Shown one piece after another: positions 52,697-61,552 of a stretch of DNA of 64,000 nucleotides; positions within the stretch are counted from its first letter, which is position 1, and each line of letters starts with the position of its first letter. The notes under the pieces are model-generated. The model ran no database searches. It saw only the letters and a program-made list of their open reading frames with translations, and had not been told where the DNA came from. A program made the translations under genes and the position numbers. The stretch is from Bacteroidota bacterium (GTDB lineage Bacteria; Bacteroidota; Bacteroidia; UKL13-3), in contig CANGVA010000009.1 of assembly GCA_947457395.1 (NCBI GenBank), positions 1 through 64,000 of the forward strand, read 5' to 3'.

Positions 52697-53467
52697 TTAC
52701 TTGTTGCCGAAGCCTTTAAGCCTTAATTGAGTTAGCCTGCGTTTGGTATCCTCTGGAAAATCTCCCTGCATCATCCACTCATAATAAGAGGGTTCTGCCT
52801 TTAGAACTGCTTCAACGGATTTCCCTTTATGTTTACCAAAATTAAAAACTACCTCTTTTTTTTCGTTGTAAATCATTCGGCCGGCAAGATCAAAATTCTT
52901 GGACTGTCCTGTAAACTGATGAATAAAATCAACATCATTTTGCAGTTGCGGGTATCTGCTTAATTGTGCCATGAGTACTTCGTATGTTGCGCGCGTATCA
53001 GCAAGTGCAGCGTGTGCATCTACTAAATCTTTATCACAATAAAATTTATACGCAGCAGTAAGTGTGCGTTGTTCCATGATGTGGAAAATACGCTGGGCAT
53101 CTATAAACTTTCTTTGCTCAACGTCAAACTCAACACTTGCCCTTAAAAACTCCTCAACAAGCATAGGGAAATCAAATTTATTTGAGTTAAAACCACCAAA
53201 GTCACAACCTTTGAAAATATTACTTAAATCGTTTGCTTTAGATGCAAATGAAGGCTTATCTGCCACATCGCTATCTGTTATGTTGTGAATTGCTGTAGCT
53301 TCTGGCGGGATGGGTATGCCGGGATTAAAACGCATGACAGCTTCTTCCTTCTTGCCATCAGGAAAAATTTTAATATAAGCCAATTCAATGATACGGTCGG
53401 CAGATACATTTATACCGGTAGTTTCTAGGTCAAAAATAACCAACGGCCTTTTTAGTTGAAGTGTCAT
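52697..53467 (-). CDS. DnaQ-like 3'-5' exonuclease
   Basis: A 256-residue DEDDh exonuclease. ExoI is FDLETTG with Asp and Glu; ExoIII is VDAHAALADTRATYEVL. About 80 residues follow, including NFGKHKGKSVEAVLKAEPSYYEWMMQ, a module found in several Bacteroidota exonucleases of this group. It may proofread or trim DNA or RNA; it is not clearly the polymerase III epsilon subunit. It lies 5 bases after the DUF423 gene and 2 bases from the convergent sugar transferase stop. Confidence 0.92.
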   Translation of the reverse strand: MTLQLKRPLVIFDLETTGINVSADRIIELAYIKIFPDGKKEEAVMRFNPGIPIPPEATAIHNITDSDVADKPSFASKANDLSNIFKGCDFGGFNSNKFDFPMLVEEFLRASVEFDVEQRKFIDAQRIFHIMEQRTLTAAYKFYCDKDLVDAHAALADTRATYEVLMAQLSRYPQLQNDVDFIHQFTGQSKNFDLAGRMIYNEKKEVVFNFGKHKGKSVEAVLKAEPSYYEWMMQGDFPEDTKRRLTQLRLKGFGNK

Positions 53468-53472
53468 TGTAT

Positions 53473-53937
53473 TTACGATGTTTCTGATGTTTTATGTTTT
53501 CTTGAACTTCTGGATGAATGGCTTTCTTCGCTGCTTGTATATTTATAGCCTTTTACTGCCATTAGTAACCATCCTGTAATCAAGGCAACTCCACCTATAG
53601 GTGTTATTCCTCCAAGCCATTTCAGATCTTCTCCATACCACAACATACTGGTAGAAAGCAGGTATAAGCTTCCACTGAAAATGATAGCTCCTGAAGTAAA
53701 CAGAAAAAACGCAAGTTTAACTGTTTTCTCATGCAGCCTTCTTAAAAATACAGCAAGAATGAGCAAGGCGAAGGCATGGAAAAATTGGTATCTAACCCCT
53801 GTTTCATAAACATTCAAATACTGATCTGTAATCTGTTCACGCAGGGCATGTGCCCCAAATGCACCCAATGCAAGTGCGGTACCTGCAAGGAAGCTGCCGG
53901 TTTGAAATAGCTGTTTCTGAAGTGTATGATTCGTCAT
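53473..53937 (-). CDS. DUF423 membrane protein
   Basis: Start at ATG 53937 (MTNHTLQKQLFQTGSFLAG). The 154-residue protein has four membrane helices and the family block GTALALGAFGAHALR, with YQFFHAFALLILA and ITPIGGVALITGWLLM. The C-terminal tail is Ser/Arg/Lys-rich (SSEESHSSRSSRKHK). DUF423 is widespread with unknown function. It shares a promoter region with the divergent 54025 gene and is followed by the exonuclease. Confidence 0.88.
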   Translation of the reverse strand: MTNHTLQKQLFQTGSFLAGTALALGAFGAHALREQITDQYLNVYETGVRYQFFHAFALLILAVFLRRLHEKTVKLAFFLFTSGAIIFSGSLYLLSTSMLWYGEDLKWLGGITPIGGVALITGWLLMAVKGYKYTSSEESHSSRSSRKHKTSETS

Positions 53938-53992
53938 AGGTTTACACAATTTTCTGTGCACAAGTAAACACATTGTTACCAAAACCCATAAT

Positions 53993-54000
53993 TAATTTTG
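53993..54000 (+). promoter_or_regulatory. -7 promoter box for the 54025 gene
   Basis: TAATTTTG. TTG at 53973 lies 17 bases upstream. The track's TTG start (53998) is the end of this box. Confidence 0.45.
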
Positions 54001-54024
54001 AGGACATCATCAATTAGCCAAGGC

Positions 54025-56760
54025 ATGAGTAGATCTCTTATTTCCGGTGTGGTTGTTACAATACTGATTCTCGCATCATTGGCCACAGTTTTTTATTACA
54101 ACTTTATCCGGGTTAAAGATCGTTCAGCGATTGAGGCGGTGCCTAATGATGCTGCCATCATCATTGAAGCCACAAATCTCCCGTTAGCTTGGCACAATCT
54201 AAAGTCTTCTGATTTTTGGGTGGAGTTACAGAACAATGAAGTTGTTGCAAATTTAACCCAAAAAGTTGGTCTGATTGATTCCCTGATTAAACAAAATAAC
54301 GCGATTTCTTCTGTTGTAAATGATGAAAAATCAATCGTATCTTTTCATAAAAGCGGAATTGGTAAAATAGAATTGCTATGGGTAATTGAAACAGGAGGCT
54401 CTATAACCATTGATGATATAAGCAGTTGGATTGCACAAACCACAGGTACCAATGCAAGAAAAAGAAACTTTGAAAAGGATGAGTTGATTGATTTTGTTTC
54501 CTCAAATTCGGCTCAAACATCATTTAGCATAGCAATCAAAGATCGTTTGCTTTTGTTTGCCCAGGATGGTGCATTGGTTGAAGAGGGCCTCAGAAAACTC
54601 AGGTATAAGATACCGGCAGATACAAGAGGGTTGCAGCAAGCTGTATCGCTTGCTAAAGCTGGTTCAGAGCTGAATATTTATATAAACTATGCGACCATTC
54701 CATCATTTTTAAGCGTATTTACAAAAGTGGAGAAGTCAGATTTGCTGCACTTCTTTCAAACCTTTGCCAACTGGAGTGTTTTGGATGTGAGTATAGGGAA
54801 AGAGCGGGTAGATATAGCTGGTGTTACCTTTACTGATGATTCCCTTTTTCAGTTTCTGGATTTGTTTAAAACACAACAGCCGGTTGATCTTTCTTTTGAA
54901 AACTATTTGCCCAAAAATACCGCTTTTGCTTTAATGCTAGGTATGAGTGATTATACCAGATTTAATACCGATTTGAATGAATACCTTCAGGTAAATAATA
55001 AACTACAAGGTTATATTGCATACAACGATAGTTTAGAGAACCGTTATGATATTGATATTGCAAGGCAGCTCATTTCATTTGCAGGTAAAAAAGCAGCACT
55101 CTTTATGACTGAGCCAACGGGTGATGATCCTTCACGTTTTCTGATGGCTGCAGCTCAGTTCACAAATCCGCAACAAGTGCAGCAAGTGTTGCAGGGATAT
55201 GTTCAGGCTATAGATAAGAGGGGTGAGGGCGACTCAGTATTGTTTTATCATAATGGGGTACTTATTAACAGAATAAAACTCGGAAATTTTCTTAAACTAA
55301 TCTATGGCAATACGTTTGAGCACATAAGCAACCCGTTTTATTTTATAAAAGAAGATGTATTTTATTTTGCCAATGATTTAAACACGCTTAAGTTATTAAT
55401 AGATCAGGTAACCTCAGGTAATATAATGGCTGCGGATTCTGGCTACAAAGCTTTTGCTCAAAGATCTTCTGCTATGGCAAACGTAGCAGTTTATGTGAGT
55501 CCGTCCAGGCTCAATCAGTTCCCTGCCATGCTTGCCGATAATGATTTTTTCAGTGCTTGGAATCGTTATCAGTATGATTTTAAGAAGGCTGAGCATATCG
55601 CTGTTCAGTTTGCTGCAACCGGCAATAAGGCATTTTATACCAACATCAACTTTAATTATAATGCATCCTTTAATGAAGGAAGTAAAGTTATGTGGATGGT
55701 TAAACTGGATACTTCCCTGCTTACACCACCTCAGGTACTATTTAACACTGCACTCAACCAAAACTGTATCCTTGCTCAGGATATAAATAAAACACTTTAT
55801 TTTATAAATAACTCAGGTGCCATTTTGTGGCGCACACGTTTTTCTGAGCCTGTGTGGGGTAAAATTCATACCGTTGATTTATATCAGAATGGTAAAATGC
55901 AGTATTTGTTTCAGACAGCATCTGCTGTTTATCTAATCGATGATAACGGAAGAAATATGCCGGGGTATCCGGTTCGGTTACCGGGCAAGGCATCTGCTCC
56001 GCTATCCTTATTTGATTTTTATGGAGATAGCCTTCTTACCTATTTTATTCCATTAGAAAATAAGCGTATCATGGGTTATCAACTTTCCGGTAAACCAATG
56101 CAAGGATGGAATCCTAAATCAATAGATGATAAAATAAGCGGAAGCATTCAATATACTTCAAGAGGCGACCAAAGGATTATTTATGCAACAGGACAAAAAG
56201 GTAAGCTATATGCATATCAGCTAAAAGGCGAAGCTGCTGAATTGCCTGAGGAGTGGCAGCAATCCATCTTCAATTCAGTGTATCTTAATTTTACCGATTC
56301 GTTAAATTCATATGCTTATTATACTGATACTTCCTTGGCGTGTTATTATGCAATAGTTAGGAATCAAACTGTTGTTGATGAAAGGCTGGTTTCTTCATCC
56401 ATAAGGCCTTCAATGGTGCGATATATTGCTACAGATGTTGGATTACAATTTATTTTGCTAAAAGATTTAGATGCTTCGCTTGCGGTGCTCAATACAGCAC
56501 AAGCGCCTGAGCAGGAAGTATTGTATACCACTATTGATACATTGCCTCAAATTCAAGTGTGGTCAGTATTTAATGATCAATATGTACTTGTTCAGGCTGC
56601 AGGTACTCTTCAGTTAACAAATCTCACAGGCAGTAATATAATAAACCTGCCTGCATTCAGCGGAAAGGCAGTTGGCCTTGGTGATTTATATCTTGATCGC
56701 AGCAGATGCCTTATTTATACGGATGCCTTGAATAACCTGATACTGTTTAAGCAGAAATAG
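54025..56760 (+). CDS. Membrane-anchored protein with C-terminal beta-propeller-like region
   Basis: ATG 54025 (MSRSLISGVVVTILILASLATVFYY) gives 911 residues with one N-terminal membrane helix; the track's TTG 53998 lies in the promoter box. Residues about 30-500 look like a DUF3352-type extracytoplasmic region (EAVPNDAAIIIEATN; repeated FANDLNTLKLLIDQV-type strands). Residues about 570-911 contain repeats of a propeller kind (YLIDDNGRNMPGYPVRLPGKA; GKLYAYQLKGE). I do not recognise a function. It is followed by a lipoprotein and an outer-membrane protein in the same direction. Confidence 0.75.
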   Translation: MSRSLISGVVVTILILASLATVFYYNFIRVKDRSAIEAVPNDAAIIIEATNLPLAWHNLKSSDFWVELQNNEVVANLTQKVGLIDSLIKQNNAISSVVNDEKSIVSFHKSGIGKIELLWVIETGGSITIDDISSWIAQTTGTNARKRNFEKDELIDFVSSNSAQTSFSIAIKDRLLLFAQDGALVEEGLRKLRYKIPADTRGLQQAVSLAKAGSELNIYINYATIPSFLSVFTKVEKSDLLHFFQTFANWSVLDVSIGKERVDIAGVTFTDDSLFQFLDLFKTQQPVDLSFENYLPKNTAFALMLGMSDYTRFNTDLNEYLQVNNKLQGYIAYNDSLENRYDIDIARQLISFAGKKAALFMTEPTGDDPSRFLMAAAQFTNPQQVQQVLQGYVQAIDKRGEGDSVLFYHNGVLINRIKLGNFLKLIYGNTFEHISNPFYFIKEDVFYFANDLNTLKLLIDQVTSGNIMAADSGYKAFAQRSSAMANVAVYVSPSRLNQFPAMLADNDFFSAWNRYQYDFKKAEHIAVQFAATGNKAFYTNINFNYNASFNEGSKVMWMVKLDTSLLTPPQVLFNTALNQNCILAQDINKTLYFINNSGAILWRTRFSEPVWGKIHTVDLYQNGKMQYLFQTASAVYLIDDNGRNMPGYPVRLPGKASAPLSLFDFYGDSLLTYFIPLENKRIMGYQLSGKPMQGWNPKSIDDKISGSIQYTSRGDQRIIYATGQKGKLYAYQLKGEAAELPEEWQQSIFNSVYLNFTDSLNSYAYYTDTSLACYYAIVRNQTVVDERLVSSSIRPSMVRYIATDVGLQFILLKDLDASLAVLNTAQAPEQEVLYTTIDTLPQIQVWSVFNDQYVLVQAAGTLQLTNLTGSNIINLPAFSGKAVGLGDLYLDRSRCLIYTDALNNLILFKQK

Positions 56761-56771
56761 ATAAAAAATAC

Positions 56772-56779
56772 TATCTTCG
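56772..56779 (+). promoter_or_regulatory. -7 promoter-like box before the 56797 lipoprotein gene
   Basis: TATCTTCG, one change from TAnnTTTG, 17 bases before ATG 56797, with TTTA 22 bases upstream. The lipoprotein/DUF5723 pair may have its own promoter. Confidence 0.3.
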
Positions 56780-56796
56780 GAACAAATATCCAAAGA

Positions 56797-58473
56797 ATGA
56801 AGGCCTTAAGAGGTTTATTGTATCTAAGTTTATTTTTATTGGTTTTGCCTTTTTCTTCTTGTTTGAAAGATAAACTGGAAGAGTTGGGCGATATTCAATC
56901 CATCCAGGCTGCACCGGAATTTGCTATACCACTCCTTGACGCTACACTAAGTATCAGTAAACTTTATAATAAAAATACAACTGCGGGTTTTCTTCAGTCA
57001 GATTCAAACAATTTTTTAACCTTTATTTTTTCTGATGAAGACAGTTTAAGTCCGAAACAGTTGATTAAGATTCCGCAATTACAATTTGGGTATCAGCTCC
57101 AAATGGATGCTGGTATGGTGGCTCAGTTTAATGCGTTGGGGCGCTTTTCAAATACATTGAGTAGTTATGCAGTTTTTAAAACGCCTAATAAGGAACGAAT
57201 CAAATCCTATCGAATCAGAAAAGGTTCATTCAGCATCAACATTTCTTCTGCATTCCGACATGATGTTACACTTATTACTACTTATCCTACCATCACGAAA
57301 AACGGCAGGCCACTGGTTGATACCATAAGAGCTATTTATAACGGACAGGTGCCACAGGTTGTAAATAAAACTTTTGTTCTTGATGGTTATGATGTAGATC
57401 TTTCTGACGGTGGCATTAGCTATAATGTTATACCTTACCTCCTTGAAATTGATATTGTAAAAAATCAAGGTCAACCGATTAATGTAAGTGATTTAATTTC
57501 GATTACTGAGACTTTTAATATTGAGGAGTATAGTTTTATAAAGGGATATCTGGGTAGAATTGAAATACTTAACACAACGGAAAATACAAGTTTTGATATT
57601 TTTGAAAAGCAGATAGAGCGAAATCTATTCTTAAATGATCCAAAAATCCTTTTCAAAGTAGAGAACGCCATTGGTATGCCACTTACTTGTAAAATTACCA
57701 ATCTGGTTGTTACTTCCGCATCAGGGGTAGAAGTTCCGATAAATATTGATCCGCTGAGAGATACCTTTACGCTTGCATATCCAACACGTATTGGCGACAG
57801 AATTATTAGCGAATACGTGATTGATAAGAATAATTCCAATATTGATTCATTGATATCAACAGCACCACAAAATTTAAAATATGAGTTAGAATTTACGGCT
57901 AATTATTTAGAGAATATTGCGGAGGATAATTTTATAATCTGGGATAACACATTTAAGGTTTCTTCAGTAGCAAGTATTCCGCTTGATTTAAAAGTGCTGA
58001 AGTATGTGATCAAAACCCCAGGCACTTTAAACCCCATTACTGATAAAGATCTTCAGCCGGATCCGGCCGTTGATTTGGATATGGGAACAAATGGAGCTAC
58101 CCTTGCTTTTTATGCGGAAAACTATCTTCCGTTCGCAGCTGACTTTCAACTTGATTTTAGAAAGAAGGAGTTAATTAACGGGGTGGATTCTTCTGTTTCT
58201 GTATTTTTGTTACCTGCTAACCCTACACTTATTCCTGGTTCAACAGTTGACGGGAATGGTAATATCGTAAAACCCGGAACTTCTTTGAACGAATTAAAAC
58301 TAACCAAGCAGCAATTTGATTTACTTAGGCAATGTGATAAGTATGAGTTTGTTTCAAGGGCAGCTACATCTAACAGTAATGGTAACTTCCCATTTGTAAA
58401 AGTATATAGCAATCAATACTTGCGTTTAAGGGCAGGTTTTAAAGGCAATGTTAAAGTGAAGGCCAAGCTATGA
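56797..58473 (+). CDS. Large predicted lipoprotein of the 54-59.8 kb cluster
   Basis: A 558-residue protein with a lipoprotein signal (MKALRGLLYLSLFLLVLPFSSC; lipobox FSSC). The mature part is beta-rich and Asn/Ile-rich, with no recognised domain. It lies 36 bases after the membrane-anchored propeller gene and overlaps the following DUF5723 gene by 4 bases (ATGA), strong evidence of joint synthesis with it. Outer-membrane localisation is inferred. Confidence 0.78.
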   Translation: MKALRGLLYLSLFLLVLPFSSCLKDKLEELGDIQSIQAAPEFAIPLLDATLSISKLYNKNTTAGFLQSDSNNFLTFIFSDEDSLSPKQLIKIPQLQFGYQLQMDAGMVAQFNALGRFSNTLSSYAVFKTPNKERIKSYRIRKGSFSINISSAFRHDVTLITTYPTITKNGRPLVDTIRAIYNGQVPQVVNKTFVLDGYDVDLSDGGISYNVIPYLLEIDIVKNQGQPINVSDLISITETFNIEEYSFIKGYLGRIEILNTTENTSFDIFEKQIERNLFLNDPKILFKVENAIGMPLTCKITNLVVTSASGVEVPINIDPLRDTFTLAYPTRIGDRIISEYVIDKNNSNIDSLISTAPQNLKYELEFTANYLENIAEDNFIIWDNTFKVSSVASIPLDLKVLKYVIKTPGTLNPITDKDLQPDPAVDLDMGTNGATLAFYAENYLPFAADFQLDFRKKELINGVDSSVSVFLLPANPTLIPGSTVDGNGNIVKPGTSLNELKLTKQQFDLLRQCDKYEFVSRAATSNSNGNFPFVKVYSNQYLRLRAGFKGNVKVKAKL

Positions 58474-59849
58474 GAAGATTGCTTTTCATTTTGTTAAACG
58501 TATTCATTGCTGATGCTGTTTCAGTTTATGCTCAAACAGAAACAACGGTTTCTTTCCTCAGGCGCACCCGGCAGGCCTCTATGTATAATCCTGCTTTTGT
58601 TTCTCCCTATGCAACAAGTATTGGTATACCAATTCCTGTGTTGGGAAATATAAACCTCAATGTGAATCTTCGGGGTATTGATATAAACAGTGTACTTGGT
58701 TCAAAAGATGGGAATACGCTTGATCTGAATAAACTGAGCAACGAAATTAACACAGCCAGCTTTGGTGTAAATCAGTTCTTAGGACTTGATATTCTAAATG
58801 TACAAGTTCCCATTAAAAATTATCAGGTAGGAATAAATCTAACAACCAGGGTAAGTAATTTTATAGAGATTGATAAAACTTTTTTCGACTTTGTAGCAAA
58901 GGGGAACAGTGCATTCCTTGGTCAATCGGTTGATATCAGAGGGCTTGATGTAAATAGCCTGGCATATGCAGAGTTGGGCGTAAGTGTTGCCAGAGAGTTT
59001 GAAAGGTTTTCTGTTGGAGCTCGTTTTAAATATTTATCAGGTGCAGGTTATCTTTCTAGCACCGATTTAAAGGCCAATTATACGATAGGCGCTACAGCCC
59101 CTTTTGAAACAAGGGTTAAGGTAGGAGGCACCGTTCGTGCGGCAGGTTTGGTTCCGGTGCTGCTGGATACCATAGATGGGCAGGCGGTAAACTCAGACGA
59201 AAAGAATTTTGATTTAGGTGCCGATAAGTTAACAGATAACAGAGGTTATGCTGTTGATCTGGGTATGACTTATTGGATTACGCCACGGCTGATGGTGCAC
59301 GGATCTATTCTTGATTTGGGTTTCATCAATTGGCAATCCAATGCTTATCAATACAGATTTAAAGAGGTTGATGTGCAGTTTGGAGGTTTCTCCATTGAGC
59401 AAATTGAAGATTCAGATTTTCGCCAAAGATACCTGGATAGCTTAGGCGCTTTGTTTGAAACAGCAAAGGGAAGTAAAGAAGGTTTTACTGCATGGCTGCC
59501 TGCTCGTTTCACCTTTGGTGCCGATTATGAACTAACACTCAGAGACAAGGTGGGAGTGCTTTTGCAGGGGCAATATGTAGCAGCGCAATGGAGGCCGGCA
59601 TTTACTCTGGCATATTCCAGACAAGTTGGCACCAATTGGGATTTAACCGCCAACTATAGCTATTTTAATGGTTCTTTTAATAATCTCGGTTTTGGCACTG
59701 CCGTAAAATGGGGCGCAGCGCAGATATATTTTGTTCAGGATAATCTGTTGTTTTATTTTTTTCCTGAAAGTGCCCGCAACGTTTCCTTGCGTTTGGGTGT
59801 GAATTTGGTTTGGGGGGCGCCTAATGCCCGCAGGCCAAGGATACACTAA
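58470..59849 (+). CDS. DUF5723-family outer-membrane protein
   Basis: A 459-residue protein: signal peptide (MRRLLFILLNVFIADAVSVYAQ), then the family start SFLRRTRQASMYNPAFVSPY, then repeated amphipathic strands (VGARFKYLSGAGYLSS; YWITPRLMVHGSILDLGFINW) ending in SLRLGVNLVWG. It is a predicted outer-membrane beta-barrel of unknown function. Its start overlaps the lipoprotein gene by 4 bases, so a barrel-lipoprotein complex is plausible. Confidence 0.85.
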   Translation: MRRLLFILLNVFIADAVSVYAQTETTVSFLRRTRQASMYNPAFVSPYATSIGIPIPVLGNINLNVNLRGIDINSVLGSKDGNTLDLNKLSNEINTASFGVNQFLGLDILNVQVPIKNYQVGINLTTRVSNFIEIDKTFFDFVAKGNSAFLGQSVDIRGLDVNSLAYAELGVSVAREFERFSVGARFKYLSGAGYLSSTDLKANYTIGATAPFETRVKVGGTVRAAGLVPVLLDTIDGQAVNSDEKNFDLGADKLTDNRGYAVDLGMTYWITPRLMVHGSILDLGFINWQSNAYQYRFKEVDVQFGGFSIEQIEDSDFRQRYLDSLGALFETAKGSKEGFTAWLPARFTFGADYELTLRDKVGVLLQGQYVAAQWRPAFTLAYSRQVGTNWDLTANYSYFNGSFNNLGFGTAVKWGAAQIYFVQDNLLFYFFPESARNVSLRLGVNLVWGAPNARRPRIH

Positions 59850-59850
59850 G

Positions 59851-59881
59851 TTTGCCTATGCCTGAAATTTGTTTAGGTTTG
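59851..59881 (+). promoter_or_regulatory. Bacteroidota promoter of the biotin carboxylase gene
   Basis: TTTG (59851-59854), exactly 19 bases, TAGGTTTG (59874-59881): a perfect consensus match 22 bases before ATG 59904. Confidence 0.75.
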
Positions 59882-59903
59882 TCAATTGAATTGATCTATC
59901 AAC

Positions 59904-61391
59904 ATGAGAAAAATATTAGTCGCCAATAGAGGTGAAATAGCGTTGCGTGTAATGCGCACATCCAAAGAATTGGGCATCAAAACGGTTGCCGTTTTTAGTG
60001 AAGCAGATAGAAATGCATTACATGTAAGGTATGCGGATGAGGCTATTTGCATTGGCCCTGCTGCTTCCAGCCAGTCATACTTAAAAATGGATACGATACT
60101 CGAAGCCGCACTCAAAACAGGAGCAGATGCCATACATCCAGGATATGGATTCCTATCAGAGAATGCAATTTTTGCAGACAAAGTGAAAGAAGCTGGCCTA
60201 ACTTTTATTGGACCCAGTGGTGATGCCATGCGCACCATGGGCAGTAAAATTGGAGCCAAGCAGGCGGTTGAAAAGTTTAATGTGCCAATGGTGCCCGGAA
60301 CAAAAGAAGCCATACAGGATGTGCAGGCTGCAAAAAAAATTGCAGCATCTATAGGCTTTCCGGTGTTAATCAAGGCATCTGCAGGCGGTGGAGGCAAAGG
60401 TATGCGCATTGTAAACCAGGAGACGGAGTTTGAAGAACAGATAAAACTGGCCCAAAGTGAAGCCATCTCTGCATTTGGAGATGGAGCTGTTTTTATTGAG
60501 AAGTATGTGGGATCGCCACGGCATATAGAAATACAAATACTGGGAGATAACTTTGGGAATATTGTATACCTGTTTGAGCGGGAATGTTCCATACAACGCA
60601 GACACCAAAAGCTGGTAGAGGAAGCACCTTCTTCTTGCCTTACTCCTGAAATAAGAAAGCAAATGGGCGAGGCTGCTGTAAATGTGGCCAAAGCATGCAA
60701 TTATAGTGGTGCAGGCACAGTAGAATTTTTGGTAGATGAACAGTTGAATTTTTACTTTCTGGAAATGAATACCCGCCTGCAGGTAGAACATCCGGTTACC
60801 GAGCAAATTGTGGGTTTGGATTTGGTGAAGGAGCAAATACGAGTAGCAAGGGGCGAAAAGTTGGGATATACCCAGCAAGATTTAGCCATTCATGGTCATG
60901 CCATTGAGTTAAGGGTATGCGCAGAAGATCCTGCCAACAATTTTCTTCCCGATATTGGAAAACTAACAACTTATAAAGTTCCGCAAGGCTACGGTGTTAG
61001 GGTTGATGATTCTTTTGAAGAGGGTATGGAAATTCCAATTCATTATGACCCAATGATTGCCAAGCTTATTACTTTTGGTAAAACCAGGCAGGAGGCAATT
61101 ACCCGCATGATAAGGGCTATTAAAGATTACAAGATAAGCGGAATAGAAACCACGTTGCCATTTGGATTATTTGTAATGCAGCATGAAGCATTCATAAACG
61201 GTAACTTTGATACCAAGTTTATTGATAAATATTTCAAGCCTGAGATGTTAACTCAGGAAACATCTCATGATGAGGTTGCCGCTATCGCTGCAGCCAAAAT
61301 TTTCTCAGAAGTTTATCCTGAAAAAGGCCAACTTTCTGTTTCTAATGAAAAAAACTCAAACCATTGGCTCCGCCAAAGAAGGAATTCCTAA
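59904..61391 (+). CDS. accC: Biotin carboxylase subunit of acetyl-/propionyl-CoA carboxylase
   Basis: A 495-residue ATP-grasp enzyme that carboxylates biotin on its carrier protein. It shows MRKILVANRGEIALRVMRT, KASAGGGGKGMRIV (ATP-binding Gly-rich loop), RDCSIQRRHQK-like ECSIQRRHQKLVEEAPS, and FLEMNTRLQVEHPVTE. A C-terminal extension of about 45 residues beyond the usual 450-residue AccC makes it like the Bacteroidota propionyl-CoA carboxylase A-chain without the biotin domain. No accB or carboxyltransferase gene is adjacent, so acetyl-CoA versus propionyl-CoA specificity cannot be decided; the epimerase at 24.8 kb makes the latter possible. Confidence 0.94.
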   Translation: MRKILVANRGEIALRVMRTSKELGIKTVAVFSEADRNALHVRYADEAICIGPAASSQSYLKMDTILEAALKTGADAIHPGYGFLSENAIFADKVKEAGLTFIGPSGDAMRTMGSKIGAKQAVEKFNVPMVPGTKEAIQDVQAAKKIAASIGFPVLIKASAGGGGKGMRIVNQETEFEEQIKLAQSEAISAFGDGAVFIEKYVGSPRHIEIQILGDNFGNIVYLFERECSIQRRHQKLVEEAPSSCLTPEIRKQMGEAAVNVAKACNYSGAGTVEFLVDEQLNFYFLEMNTRLQVEHPVTEQIVGLDLVKEQIRVARGEKLGYTQQDLAIHGHAIELRVCAEDPANNFLPDIGKLTTYKVPQGYGVRVDDSFEEGMEIPIHYDPMIAKLITFGKTRQEAITRMIRAIKDYKISGIETTLPFGLFVMQHEAFINGNFDTKFIDKYFKPEMLTQETSHDEVAAIAAAKIFSEVYPEKGQLSVSNEKNSNHWLRQRRNS

Positions 61392-61552
61392 ATTTTATTG
61401 TAAGAATTCTGGTTTCATATGATTTGAATCCCCTTTACTAAGCTAAAAACCATCTGAATGGGGGAATTCAGGTTAGGAGAAAACAAACTCTTTTTCGACA
61501 ACTGTTTTTTAGTTCTCATATTTTTATAAATTGCATAAATAATTTTAAGCTT
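61392..61552. other. 161-bp gap between accC and the secreted protein gene
   Basis: AT-rich. It holds a possible long-looped hairpin, TGAATCCCC ... GGGGGAATTCA, with one bulged base (about 61423-61486). No clear terminator T-run and no convincing promoter box are seen. Confidence 0.4.

Noticed and set aside
60366-60878. 170-residue antisense ORF, and 59882-60700
   Set aside because: Both are antisense shadows of the biotin carboxylase gene with no recognisable product.
61380-61389. AGGAATTCCT palindrome at the accC stop
   Set aside because: It is short, coincides with an EcoRI site, and has no companion element.
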